This document shows, piece by piece, positions 51,364 through 60,085 of a stretch of DNA of 64,000 nt (positions are counted from its first letter, which is position 1; every line of letters starts with the position of its first letter). The DNA is from Nocardiopsis coralli (lineage in GTDB: Bacteria > Actinomycetota > Actinomycetes > Streptosporangiales > Streptosporangiaceae). Both the position numbers and the translations under genes were made by a program. Under the pieces are notes generated by a model. That model was given only the letters and a program-made list of their open reading frames with translations, was not told the DNA's origin and searched no databases. Location of the stretch: contig NZ_JADBGI010000004.1 of the NCBI RefSeq assembly GCF_014892575.1, forward strand, positions 250,282-314,281, read 5' to 3'.

Positions 51364-52089
51364 TCAGAACACGTCGGTGTGCAGGGCCATGTGGGTGAGT
51401 GCGCTCTCGGCGCGTTCGAGGACCACCGCCATGGACGCGCCGACGTGCTCGTGCATCGCCCGGTAGGCGGCGTCGAGCTCGTCGGCGAGGAGGTGTTCGA
51501 CGATGGCGATGTGCTCGTCGATGGTGGAACCGATGCGGTCGGCGGTCCGGAAGTCGTGCATGCGCACCCGGCGGATCCGGTGGTTGACCGAGATCAGCGC
51601 GTCGGTGAGCGCCCGGTTTCCGGAGGCGCGTGAGACGGCCGCGTGGTACTGCTCGTCCAGCAGCACGAACGAGGGGTCCGGCTCGGGCGGGGAGGCGCGC
51701 AGCAGTTCCCAGCGTTCGAGCTCGGCGGCGAGGATCCGGCGGTCGTGGCGCACCGTGGGGTCCTCGATGGCGCGGGAGATGCCGCGCAGCTCGAGGGTGA
51801 CCCGCAGTTCGTAGAGGTCGCGCAGTTCGGCCAGGTTGGGGACGGTGGCGTAGAAGCCGTTGTCGCGCCGTTCGACCAGACCGTCGGAGTGCAGGCGGGC
51901 CAGCGCCTCCCGGACGGGGGTGCGGGAGACCCCGAAGCGTTCGGCGAGGCGGACCTCCCCCATGCGGGTGCGGGGGGCGATACGGCCGCTGAGGACCTCC
52001 TCGCGCAGCAGGACGTAGACCCGGTCCCGACGCGAGGTCGGGGCCTCGGCCCCTGGGGGACCGTCCTGTGTATACATCGGTGTGTCCAT
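51364..52089 (-). CDS. GntR family (FCD) regulator of the urea carboxylase operon
   Basis: This 241-residue protein has the winged helix at ~20-85 (LAERFGVSRTPVREALARLHSDGLVE) and the FCD domain at ~95-230, with His residues in LDEQYHAAVSRASG, IDEHIAIVEHL and MHEHVGA in metal-ligand positions. It is the first gene of gntR-uca-atzF, so it is likely autoregulatory and induced by urea-cycle or nitrogen metabolites. The start is uncertain: ATG at 52089 or 52077, neither with a clear ribosome binding site, so a leaderless transcript is possible. Confidence 0.85.
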   Translation of the reverse strand: MDTPMYTQDGPPGAEAPTSRRDRVYVLLREEVLSGRIAPRTRMGEVRLAERFGVSRTPVREALARLHSDGLVERRDNGFYATVPNLAELRDLYELRVTLELRGISRAIEDPTVRHDRRILAAELERWELLRASPPEPDPSFVLLDEQYHAAVSRASGNRALTDALISVNHRIRRVRMHDFRTADRIGSTIDEHIAIVEHLLADELDAAYRAMHEHVGASMAVVLERAESALTHMALHTDVF

Positions 52090-52178
52090 GGGGCCCGACG
52101 CTAGGAAGCCCGTGTTTCCGGCCCCGTGCTGCCGTGTGAAGCGTCGGTTTCGCCGTGTTTCACGGGGTCCGGACACGC

Positions 52179-52219
52179 CGAAGGGGCGCCCCGGGGGAGT
52201 GGTCCGGGGCGCCCCTTCG
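52179..52219 (-). terminator. Terminator of the DASS transporter gene
   Basis: CGAAGGGGCGCCCCGG and its exact inverse CCGGGGCGCCCCTTCG form a 16-pair stem with a nine-base loop. It lies about 95 bases beyond the stop at 52313 and before the gntR gene. It can insulate the urea operon from transporter transcription. Confidence 0.8.
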
Positions 52220-52312
52220 TGGTGTGGCGCGGGCTCCTGGGACGGGCAGGGCCGCGCCGGTGTCCCGGGGTGTCCGCCCTCGTGCGAGGGGCGCCCGGGT
52301 GGCCCGTTCAGG

Positions 52313-53875
52313 TCAGAGACTCACACCCAGAGCCCAGCCGACAAGGCCGTACATGGTGCCCAGGATCAGGACCATGGCGATCAGGTTGAGCCAGATCCCG
52401 CCCTTGAGCATCTGTCCGATGTTCACGTAGCCGGAACCGAAGGCGATGGCGTTGGGCGGCGTCGCGACCGGGAGCATGAAGGCCATGCTGGCGGCGAGTA
52501 CCGCGGGCACGATGAGCACGAGGACGTCGACGTCCATGCCCACGGCCACACCGCCCAGGATGGGGAGGAACGTGGCAGCGGTCGCGGTGTTGCTCGTGAG
52601 CTCGGTGAGCGCCAGGACCAGCCCGGCGACCGCGAGGACGAGGACCCAGGTGGGGACACCGGCCAGAGCCGTGACCTGACCGCCGATCCACTCGCTCAGA
52701 CCGGAGTCGGTGAATTGTGCCGAGATGGCCAGCCCGCCGCCGAAGAGCAGGAGGATGCCCCAGGGCAGCTTGACCGCGGTGTCCCAGTCGAGGAGTCGTG
52801 TGTGGCGGTCCACCGGGATGAGGAAGAGGGCGACGGCCACGGTCATGGCGACTACGGCGTCCTCGACGCTGGCCAGCCAGGGCAGGGCTCCGCCGATGAT
52901 GTCGGTCTCGGCCAGCATCGGGACGAAGATCCAGGAGAAGGCCGCGGAAGCGAACACGAGCAGGACGAGCTTCTCGCCGCGTCCCATGGGCCCCATCTTC
53001 TGCAGCTCGTCACGGATCATTTCCTGCGCGCCCTCGACCTTCTTGGTCTGGGGCCGGAAACAGAACTTCACCAGGACGAACCAGGCCAGCAGCATGAACA
53101 CGACCGCCAGCGGGACGCCGACCTGCATCCACTGGCCGAAGCCGATGGACATGTCGTGGGCGTCGTTGAGGTAGCCCACCATGAGCACGTTCGGCGGGGT
53201 ACCGATGAGCGTGGCCACGGACCCGATGGAGGCGGAGTAGGCGATACCGAGCATGAGCGCGGTCGCGAAGTTGGCATCGGTCCGGCCGTTGCGGAACTGT
53301 GCGATCAGGGTGATGACCGACAGGCCGACGGGCAGCATCATCACGGCCGTCGCGGTGTTGCTGACCCACATGGAGATGAAACCGGTGGCGATCATGAACC
53401 CACCGACCAGGCCTGCGGTGTTGGAGCCGACCTTCGAGACGATCGTCAGCGCGATGCGCTTGTGGAGGTTCCACCTCTGCATGGCCAGGGCGAGCATGAA
53501 ACCGCCCATGAACAGGAAGATGGTGTCGGAACCGTAGGAGGGGGCGACGTCGCCCACCCCGACGTCCTCGAGGAGAAGCGGGAAGAGGACCAGGGGGAGC
53601 AGCGAGGTCGCCGGGATCGGGATGGCCTCGGTCGCCCACCAGATGGCGATCCACGCCGTGACGGCGGCCACTGCCGCACCGTTGGCGGAAAGGGCTGTGT
53701 CCCCGTCACCGAACTCCATGCGCATCTCGGGCAGGAGCGCGTACACGACCGCGGCCAGTAGGGGGCCGAGCACGAGGCCGATGAGTTTCGAGCGTGTCCA
53801 ACCACCGTTGGCCGGCTGCCCGTCCTGAGTGGACGAGGACGCCTCCGGCGCCTCGGGACGAGTCTGGGTCGCCAT
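52313..53875 (-). CDS. DASS family sodium-coupled di/tricarboxylate symporter
   Basis: This 520-residue, ~eleven-helix transporter has both hallmark SNT motifs: SNTATAVMMLP in the first repeat and SNTATAATFLP in the second. Paired re-entrant helices and the LATPPNA/LIGTPPN-type segments (IGTPPNVLMVG; VATPPNAIAFGSG) are also visible. It imports C4-dicarboxylates or related acids with Na+. ATG has an excellent AGGAGG site. It is divergent from the TAXI lipoprotein gene with a 272-base gap. Pairing of an anion symporter with a TAXI receptor hints at related substrates. Confidence 0.9.
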   Translation of the reverse strand: MATQTRPEAPEASSSTQDGQPANGGWTRSKLIGLVLGPLLAAVVYALLPEMRMEFGDGDTALSANGAAVAAVTAWIAIWWATEAIPIPATSLLPLVLFPLLLEDVGVGDVAPSYGSDTIFLFMGGFMLALAMQRWNLHKRIALTIVSKVGSNTAGLVGGFMIATGFISMWVSNTATAVMMLPVGLSVITLIAQFRNGRTDANFATALMLGIAYSASIGSVATLIGTPPNVLMVGYLNDAHDMSIGFGQWMQVGVPLAVVFMLLAWFVLVKFCFRPQTKKVEGAQEMIRDELQKMGPMGRGEKLVLLVFASAAFSWIFVPMLAETDIIGGALPWLASVEDAVVAMTVAVALFLIPVDRHTRLLDWDTAVKLPWGILLLFGGGLAISAQFTDSGLSEWIGGQVTALAGVPTWVLVLAVAGLVLALTELTSNTATAATFLPILGGVAVGMDVDVLVLIVPAVLAASMAFMLPVATPPNAIAFGSGYVNIGQMLKGGIWLNLIAMVLILGTMYGLVGWALGVSL

Positions 53876-54147
53876 CACAGTCCTCCTGGTCACGAGGGGT
53901 CGCAGTTGTTGTCTTGAAGCCCCTCCTGTGGAACCCGAGCCGGACCGCACGTTTCACTACGGTTTCTCTCGGGTTGCCTCCTTCTGACCCTGTGATCCTG
54001 GTTACTGGGTGATGATGTGTGCAACGCAACTGCGGAAGACTTGGGATTCCCCTGACATTGCGCCACCCAACGTGAGTGACCTGAGACACTTCGTCGCTCG
54101 GGGTGAGCGGGGAGGCCTCCCGAGCAAACCGTGTCTAAGCTGCACCT

Positions 54148-55095
54148 ATGCACCTCAGTGGACCGAACCGCCGTGACGCGCTCCTGACCTTGGCCGGCGC
54201 TGCTGTTGCCGCCGGGGTGAGTGGATGCACACGCGGTCAGGTGCCCGGTCCAGGTGAACTCGTGGTGGCCACCGGCCCGCCCGGGGCGGTCTACCGGGAG
54301 ATCGGGTCCCGGATCGCGATGCTGCTCGACCAGGAGCTCGCCGGCACCGACGTCGGCACGGTCGAGACCGGCGCCTCGCACGACAACCTCGTCCTGCTGG
54401 AGGACGGTGAGGCCCACCTGGGGCTGGCCAACCTCGACTCGGTGCTCTCCACCGAGGTGGTCGAGGGCAGCGGGATCCGCGCGGTCGGGCGCCTGTACGA
54501 CAGCTTCGTGCACCTGGTCGTCATGGGCGACTCCCCGGTGCGCTCCATCGAGGACCTCGACGGGCGCCCGGTGTCGGTCGGCGAGGTCAACTCCGGGACC
54601 GAGTTCACGGCGGAGCAGATCCTCGCCGAGACCGGGGTCGGCGCCGAACCGGTGCGCCTGGACCAGGCCGCGTCGGCCGAGGCGCTGGCCGCCGGGGAGA
54701 TCGACGCGATGTTCTCCCTGACCGGCCTGCCGACCCCCGCGATCGCCTCCCTCGCGGAGGACCACGACGTGCGGCTGATCGACCTGTCGGCGACCGCCGA
54801 CCTCATGGTGGGGATCTACCCGGACGCGTACTTCCCGGCGAACATCCCCGCCACCACCTACGAGGGCATCGCGGCCTGCCCGACCATGTCGATCCCGAAC
54901 CTGCTGCTGTGCCGCACGGACCTGCCCGACGGCCTGGTCGCCCGCATCACCGACTCCGTCTACCGGGGCGCCGAGGCCTTGGCCGAGCAGCGGCCCGAGG
55001 CCGCGCAGATCAACGTGCGCACCGGCATCTCCACCGGCGTCGTGCCCCTGCACCCCGGCGCCGCCCAGTGGTACCGGGAGAACAAACCCGCCTGA
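54148..55095 (+). CDS. TAXI family TRAP-type solute-binding lipoprotein (orphan)
   Basis: This 315-residue lipoprotein (lipobox VSGC, Cys near 27) has the TAXI fold. Blocks are ELVVATGPPGAVYREIGSRIA, TGASHDNLVLLEDGEAHLGLANLDS, VNSGTEFTAEQILAETGV and PATTYEGIAACPTMSIPNLLL. Classic TAXI proteins deliver acids to DctQM-type TRAP permeases. None is nearby, but a TctE/TctD-like kinase-regulator pair sits 7-9 kb downstream and a DASS symporter is divergent. In actinomycetes an orphan TAXI protein may act as a ligand sensor for such a kinase. That link is inference. Confidence 0.85.
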   Translation: MHLSGPNRRDALLTLAGAAVAAGVSGCTRGQVPGPGELVVATGPPGAVYREIGSRIAMLLDQELAGTDVGTVETGASHDNLVLLEDGEAHLGLANLDSVLSTEVVEGSGIRAVGRLYDSFVHLVVMGDSPVRSIEDLDGRPVSVGEVNSGTEFTAEQILAETGVGAEPVRLDQAASAEALAAGEIDAMFSLTGLPTPAIASLAEDHDVRLIDLSATADLMVGIYPDAYFPANIPATTYEGIAACPTMSIPNLLLCRTDLPDGLVARITDSVYRGAEALAEQRPEAAQINVRTGISTGVVPLHPGAAQWYRENKPA

Positions 55096-55159
55096 GTTCC
55101 TCGAGGTCCGGACATGGGCCGGGGGCCCGCGGCGGCGGGCCCCCGGTGCGGTGGACGGG

Positions 55160-56020
55160 TCAGGCGGGGCGCAGGCCCAGGCGCCCCCGGGTGGCGAGCA
55201 CGAGCACGCCGGCGGCGAGCAGGACGAGCGCGACCTCGGTGACCCCGGCCGGGTCGTGCACGACCACCGCCTTCAGCCCCGAGACGACGTTGACGGCGGC
55301 GTGCACGACGACCGCGGCGAGTACCCCGCCGCGTGCGGAGTTGAAGACGTGGGCGAGCACGATCGTGAGGCCGACGCACAGCATCGTGTAGGCGGGGAAG
55401 GACATCTGCGACTGCATCGTGCCCGCCAGGGAGAACAGGGGCGCGTGCCACACGGCCCAGACGATGCCGAGGACCACGTTCGCGCCGAGCGGGGTGAGCA
55501 CCCCCTGCAGCCGGGGCTGGGCGAAGCCCCGCCAGCCGAGCTCCTCGTTGCCGCCGCCGGCCAGGGCGATGACCAAGAACTGCACGGGCACGGTCATCAG
55601 CGCCGCGCGCAGCGCGGGCTCGTCGAGCTGGACGATTCCCGTGTAGACGGGCAGGGCCGCGGCCGCGGCGATGGCGACCAGGGCGAGGGCCCCGATCAGG
55701 TACGGGACGGCGCCGCCCCTGCGCCCGATCGAGTACCGCCGGAACAGCGCGCGGACCCCGGCCCCGCCCTGGGTAGCGGCGGTGACCACGACCGCGGCGA
55801 CCATCGGGCCGAAACCGCCGGCGACGACGAACGGCATCGTGCTGTCCGCGGGGATCACCTGGGGCGCGGCCCACCAGGCGGTCCAGGAGAAGGCGAAGGC
55901 GATCACGAGGAACGCGGTGAGTCCGTGGGGGTGCACGGCGGTCGTGCGCGCGGGGTCGGGGGCCTGTTCGGGGGAGGGGGTGTGCGGTCGCTGGGTGGAG
56001 GGTTCGTTGATCATGCGCAT
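55160..56020 (-). CDS. CPBP family intramembrane glutamic protease (CAAX-like)
   Basis: This is a 286-residue membrane protein with about eight helices. Catalytic motifs are GNEELGWRGFAQPRLQ (EExxxR) and WAVWHAPLF, then HVFNSARGG with the third His/Asn position. Such proteases process membrane peptides or give immunity to bacteriocins. Start ATG at 56020 or 56014, without a clear ribosome binding site. It is divergent from a TetR regulator across only 43 bases that hold two dyads. Confidence 0.85.
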   Translation of the reverse strand: MRMINEPSTQRPHTPSPEQAPDPARTTAVHPHGLTAFLVIAFAFSWTAWWAAPQVIPADSTMPFVVAGGFGPMVAAVVVTAATQGGAGVRALFRRYSIGRRGGAVPYLIGALALVAIAAAAALPVYTGIVQLDEPALRAALMTVPVQFLVIALAGGGNEELGWRGFAQPRLQGVLTPLGANVVLGIVWAVWHAPLFSLAGTMQSQMSFPAYTMLCVGLTIVLAHVFNSARGGVLAAVVVHAAVNVVSGLKAVVVHDPAGVTEVALVLLAAGVLVLATRGRLGLRPA

Positions 56021-56057
56021 CAACATACACTGTTGGAGAGCGTCATACAACGTATGA
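56021..56057. promoter_or_regulatory. Two adjacent dyads between the CPBP protease and tetR genes
   Basis: CAACA-tacac-TGTTG (56021-56035) and TCATAC-aac-GTATGA (56043-56057) are both perfect. Together they fill the short divergent intergenic gap. They are the probable TetR binding sites controlling both genes. Confidence 0.7.
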
Positions 56058-56063
56058 GTTCCT

Positions 56064-56741
56064 ATGCTGGCGACCATGAGCGACCCCGGATCCGCGCAGC
56101 AGTTCGACAGCGTCTTCCACCGAACGGAGCGCCGCCGTTCCCAGCCCTCCCTCACCCGCGAACGCATCGTCGAGGGCACCATCGCGCTGCTCGACCGCGA
56201 CGGCGCCCGGGCGCTGACCATGCGCAAGGTCGCGACCGAACTCGGCGTGCACGCGACGAGCCTGTACTGGTACGTCAAGCGGCGGGAGGACCTCGTCGAC
56301 CTGGCCGTGGACGGGATCCTGGCCGAGGCCGCCGCCGAGCTCCCGCCCGCAGACGCCCCCTGGGACACCGCGATCAAGGAGACCGCCCGACGCTTCTACG
56401 CGGCCCTGACCGCACACGCCTGGGCGGCCGAGTTCGCCGGTGCACGCCCGCTCATCGGCCCGAACGCGGTCGCACTGGGACGGCGGATCGTCGAGGCGCT
56501 CCACGGGCTCGGCGACGAGGAACAGCAGGCCGTCGCGATCCGCGCGGTCTCGAACCAGATCATCGGCGCGGCCACCTCCGCCGTCGCGATGCGGACCACG
56601 AAGGCACACGCCTCGCACGAGCACGAGGCGACCCTGGCCACCGCGGTGTCGGAACCGGACGGGCTCGCCGTCGAGCACACCTACTTCGACCAGGTCCTCG
56701 ACCTGATCGTGGACGGCATCTCCGCACGCCGCGACGCGTAG
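56064..56741 (+). CDS. TetR/AcrR family transcriptional regulator
   Basis: This 225-residue regulator has the N-terminal helix-turn-helix at ~25-75 (LTRERIVEGTIALLDRDGARALTMRKVATELGVHATSLYWYVKRREDLV) and a helical C-terminal ligand domain of the tetracycline-repressor C type. An ATG at 56076 is a possible alternative start. The target is most likely the divergent CPBP protease gene and itself via the two dyads. Confidence 0.88.
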   Translation: MLATMSDPGSAQQFDSVFHRTERRRSQPSLTRERIVEGTIALLDRDGARALTMRKVATELGVHATSLYWYVKRREDLVDLAVDGILAEAAAELPPADAPWDTAIKETARRFYAALTAHAWAAEFAGARPLIGPNAVALGRRIVEALHGLGDEEQQAVAIRAVSNQIIGAATSAVAMRTTKAHASHEHEATLATAVSEPDGLAVEHTYFDQVLDLIVDGISARRDA

Positions 56742-56796
56742 CGGGGCCGGACGCGCGCTCTTCCGCGTCCGGCCCCGCACACCGCCCACCGCCCCC

Positions 56797-59214
56797 TCAG
56801 GCGACGGGCGGCCGGCGCAGCGCGCGCACGGCCGGAACGAGCGCCGCGGCCAGGGCGATGGTCAGGGAAGCGGCGCCCACCGCGCCGAGCTCGGCCCACG
56901 GCAGGTGCACCGCCACCTCCGCGGGCCCCTCACGCGGGTCGAACTCGTCGCGCAACCCCACGGTCAGCGCGAACAGCCCGGGCAGGGACAGCAGTGCCCC
57001 CAGGGCCAGCCCGACCGCGGTGACCAGGCCGGTCTCGGCCGTCAACAGCCCCAGCACCTGGCGCCGGTGCGCACCGGTCACCCGCAGCAGGGCCAGGTCG
57101 CGCCGGCGCGCGGAGGTCGACAGCGACAGCGTGTTGGCCAGGGAGACGGCCGTGTACCCCAGGGACAGCGCCAGGATGATCCCGGTGAAGAGCCGGAGCA
57201 GGCGCAGTTCCTCGGCCACCCCGTCGTCGAACAGCCGGTCGGTGGCCACCACCCGCGAACCCTGGTCGGCCAGCTCCGCCGAGAGCGCCCCCGCGTCCCT
57301 CGGGTCGAACGCCGCGCTGATCGCGAAGGTGCCCGGGTCGTGCTCGCGCGCCAGGTCGTGGGGGAGTGCCAGCTCCGCCCACAGCTCCAGTTCGGGAGGG
57401 AACGGGGCGACGGTCACCGGGACCCGCCCGTCGCTGCCGTCGCGCCAGGTGAGGTCCACGGTGTCGCCCTCCTCCCAGCCGAACTCCGCGGCGGTGGCGG
57501 GGGAGGCCCACACCGTTCCCTCCGGCGGGGAGTCCAGGTGGCGTCCGACTGCCTCCACCCAGCGGCCGTCGACGTACACCCCGGTGGAGAGCTGGCTGGC
57601 GACCTCGCCCTCGGCGTGCTCGCGGGTCCGTTCCAGGGCGCGGTCGGTCAGGCCCAGGTTTCCGTCCTCCTGCACCACCATCGCCTCGCCCGGAACCTCC
57701 CCCCGGGAATGCTCGTCGATCGCCGCGCCGAGCGTGTCGGTCTGGCCCAGCACGGTGACGGCGAGCGCGGCCACGAGCAGGGCCGGGAGCATGGTCGCGG
57801 CCGCCCGGCGGGGATCGGCACGTGTCTCGGCCCGCAGCAGTTCCGCGAGCGCGGACCGCCCCGGGACCAGACCGACGACCCGGGGCAGGAACACGGGCGC
57901 GGCCACGGCAGCGGACACGACCAGGGCCAGGCTCGTGCACAGGGCGAAGGAGATCGAGGCCTCCATGTCACCCCGCGCGGTCGCGACCACCAGCACGCCG
58001 CCCAGCGCGGCCGCGGCGATCCCCGTCCACAGGCGCCACCGAGGGACCGTTCCGCCCCGTGCCTCCACCGGACGCAGCGCCTCCAGCGGGGCCACCCGGG
58101 CGGCCCGGCGCGAGGCTCCCAACACCCCGGCGACCGCGGCGGCCACCCCGGTCACCACGGCCACACCGACCGGAAGGGCGACGGTGCGCACCTCCCAGCC
58201 GGGCGACAGCAGTTCCATGCCGACCATCCAGCGGCCGAGCAGGAACGCCCCGGCGATCCCGGCGACCGCCCCCACCAGGGACGCCGCGGTGCCCACGACC
58301 GCAGCCTCGCCGAGCAGCATCCGGCGCACCTGGCGCGGTGTCGCACCGACCGCGCGCAGCAGGGCGAGTTCGCGGCGGCGCACCTCCACCTGGAAGGTGA
58401 ACGTTGTGCCGACCACGAACACGGAGACGAACACGGCGAGCAGCCCGACCAGGACCAACAGCTGCTGGCCCACCCAGTTGTCGGCGTCGTCGAACTCCGC
58501 GGCCATGGCACCGCGGTCCGCGCCGGTGAACACGTCCGCGGACGGCCCCAGCACGCCGCGCACCCGGTCACCGGCGTCGGCGGGGTCGATGCCCGGGGAC
58601 GCCACCACACCGATGACCGAGACGGCCGTGGCGGTCCCCTCCGCGAGGCGGTCGGGAACGAGCACGTCGTCCCCGTCGGTGACACCGGAGACGGTCATCG
58701 GCCACTCGGCGCCGGCCGTCAGCACGGTGACGGTGTCGCCCACCGAACGGTCGTAGGAGGCCGGCAGCACCACCTGGTCCGTCCCGGTCGGCGCCCCGCC
58801 CTCGAGCATGCGGACGCTTCCCAGACCGAAGGAGGACCATCCGGCGCCGCCCGCGCCGTCGGCGGTGTCGCCGACCGGCTCTCCGAGGGTCCGCTCGCCG
58901 TCCATGACCCGGACGTCGAAGCGCCGCTCGGCGACCGCGGTCTCCACCCCGCCCGAACCGGCGATCTCCTCGGCGAGGGCGTCGGCCTCACCGTGGCCCC
59001 AGACACCGCGGGCGGTGGTGACGTCGTCGGACCTGGTGCCCGCGGCCTCCGGGACGGCCAGGACGTCGGCCTGCCCGTAACGCGGCGGCACGTCGGGCAG
59101 CGAGGAGGCGATGACGATCCCGGAGGCCGCGATCAGCGCCACCCCGAGGACCAGCGCGACGAACCCGCCCAGGACCGACCGCAGCCGGTGGCGGACCATG
59201 GAGAGCGCGATCAT
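56797..59214 (-). CDS. FtsX-like ABC transporter permease (large, two FtsX domains)
   Basis: This is an 805-residue permease. An N-terminal helix (residues ~10-38) is followed by a ~215-residue extracellular domain. A three-helix FtsX block at ~265-380 reads REVRRRELALLRAVGATPRQVRRMLLGEA (approximately). A central hydrophobic pair and a second extracellular region follow. The second FtsX block is at ~665-800 (RRRDLALLRVTGAHRRQVLGLLTAETG). It resembles MacB/LolC-type mechanotransmission permeases and Streptomyces lipoprotein or antimicrobial-peptide exporters. ATG overlaps the stop of the ATPase gene. Probably expressed in response to the adjacent two-component pair. Confidence 0.88.
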   Translation of the reverse strand: MIALSMVRHRLRSVLGGFVALVLGVALIAASGIVIASSLPDVPPRYGQADVLAVPEAAGTRSDDVTTARGVWGHGEADALAEEIAGSGGVETAVAERRFDVRVMDGERTLGEPVGDTADGAGGAGWSSFGLGSVRMLEGGAPTGTDQVVLPASYDRSVGDTVTVLTAGAEWPMTVSGVTDGDDVLVPDRLAEGTATAVSVIGVVASPGIDPADAGDRVRGVLGPSADVFTGADRGAMAAEFDDADNWVGQQLLVLVGLLAVFVSVFVVGTTFTFQVEVRRRELALLRAVGATPRQVRRMLLGEAAVVGTAASLVGAVAGIAGAFLLGRWMVGMELLSPGWEVRTVALPVGVAVVTGVAAAVAGVLGASRRAARVAPLEALRPVEARGGTVPRWRLWTGIAAAALGGVLVVATARGDMEASISFALCTSLALVVSAAVAAPVFLPRVVGLVPGRSALAELLRAETRADPRRAAATMLPALLVAALAVTVLGQTDTLGAAIDEHSRGEVPGEAMVVQEDGNLGLTDRALERTREHAEGEVASQLSTGVYVDGRWVEAVGRHLDSPPEGTVWASPATAAEFGWEEGDTVDLTWRDGSDGRVPVTVAPFPPELELWAELALPHDLAREHDPGTFAISAAFDPRDAGALSAELADQGSRVVATDRLFDDGVAEELRLLRLFTGIILALSLGYTAVSLANTLSLSTSARRRDLALLRVTGAHRRQVLGLLTAETGLVTAVGLALGALLSLPGLFALTVGLRDEFDPREGPAEVAVHLPWAELGAVGAASLTIALAAALVPAVRALRRPPVA

Positions 59215-59975
59215 GTCTCCTCCAGCCCGGCCATGCGCACGGCGATCTCCCCGGCGTCGAGGCGGCCGCTGCCGTCGCCGCCGATCCCGTCCACGACCTG
59301 GCCGTCGGCCATGAACACGACCCGGTCGGCGCGCGCGGCCACGGACGGGTCGTGGGTGACCACGAGCACCGTCCGGCCGTGCAGGTCCACCGCGGCGCGC
59401 AGGTGGTCCAGCACCTGCCGGCCGCGGGTGAGGTCGAGGGCGCCGGTCGGCTCGTCGGCGCAGATCAGGGCGGGCCGGTTCAGCACGGCCCGGGCGATCG
59501 CCACCCGCTGTTGTTCGCCGCCGGAGAGCTGGTGCGGCCGGTGGTCGGCGCGGTCGCGCAGCCCCACCCCGTCCAGGGCGTCGAGGGCTTCCTCCCGCGT
59601 GGTTCGCCGTCCGGCCAGGCGCGCGGGCAGCACCGTGTTCTGTGCCGCGGTCAGTGCGCCGACGAGGTTGTAGCTCTGGAAGACGAACCCGACCCGGGCC
59701 CGGCGGAACTCGGTGAGCCCCCGTTCACCGAGGCCGTCGAGCACCGTCCCGTCCACGGTGATGCTTCCCGAATCGGGTCGGTCCAGACCGACGGCGCAGT
59801 GCAGCAGGGTCGACTTGCCCGAGCCGGACGGCCCCATGACGGCGGTGAAGGTGCCCTCCGGCACGGAGAGCGAGACGCCGTCCAGGGCGTCGACCGTGTG
59901 CCCGCCGGTGGTGTAGCGCTTGGTCAGGGAGATGATCTGCAGGGCGCCCCGTGCGGCGCCGACGGTGGTGTTCAT
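59211..59975 (-). CDS. LolD/MacB-type ABC transporter ATP-binding protein
   Basis: This 254-residue ATPase has Walker A GPSGSGKST (48-56), a Q-loop FQSYNLVGALTAAQN typical of the LolD group, the signature LSGGEQQRVAIARAVLN, Walker B LICADEPTGALD and the switch VLVVTHDPSVAARAD. It energises the FtsX-like permease encoded next (ATGA overlap). ATG at 59975 is preceded by weak ribosome-binding sequence. It is divergent from the histidine kinase with 110 bases between, so kinase control of this transporter is likely. Confidence 0.92.
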   Translation of the reverse strand: MNTTVGAARGALQIISLTKRYTTGGHTVDALDGVSLSVPEGTFTAVMGPSGSGKSTLLHCAVGLDRPDSGSITVDGTVLDGLGERGLTEFRRARVGFVFQSYNLVGALTAAQNTVLPARLAGRRTTREEALDALDGVGLRDRADHRPHQLSGGEQQRVAIARAVLNRPALICADEPTGALDLTRGRQVLDHLRAAVDLHGRTVLVVTHDPSVAARADRVVFMADGQVVDGIGGDGSGRLDAGEIAVRMAGLEET

Positions 59976-60085
59976 GTCTCCAGCACAGCGGAGCGGGCGG
60001 CCCTCGCGCGGGTGCCTGTGGTGGAGAGACGGAGGTAGACCCTGGTCCACCGCGCCGGGGCGGGGTGCCGGTCTAACCTCGGGAT

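Noticed and set aside
48116..51466. A 1116-codon open frame opposite uca
   Set aside because: It is the antisense shadow of urea carboxylase, created by high GC and third-position bias. No family resemblance and no ribosome binding site. The same applies to long shadows opposite the FtsX permease (56905-59673) and the fused ATPase (36487-38937).
52090..52312. Guanidine riboswitch upstream of gntR-uca
   Set aside because: The region holds a terminator hairpin for the DASS gene and no conserved guanidine-riboswitch core; regulation by the GntR protein is the simpler reading.
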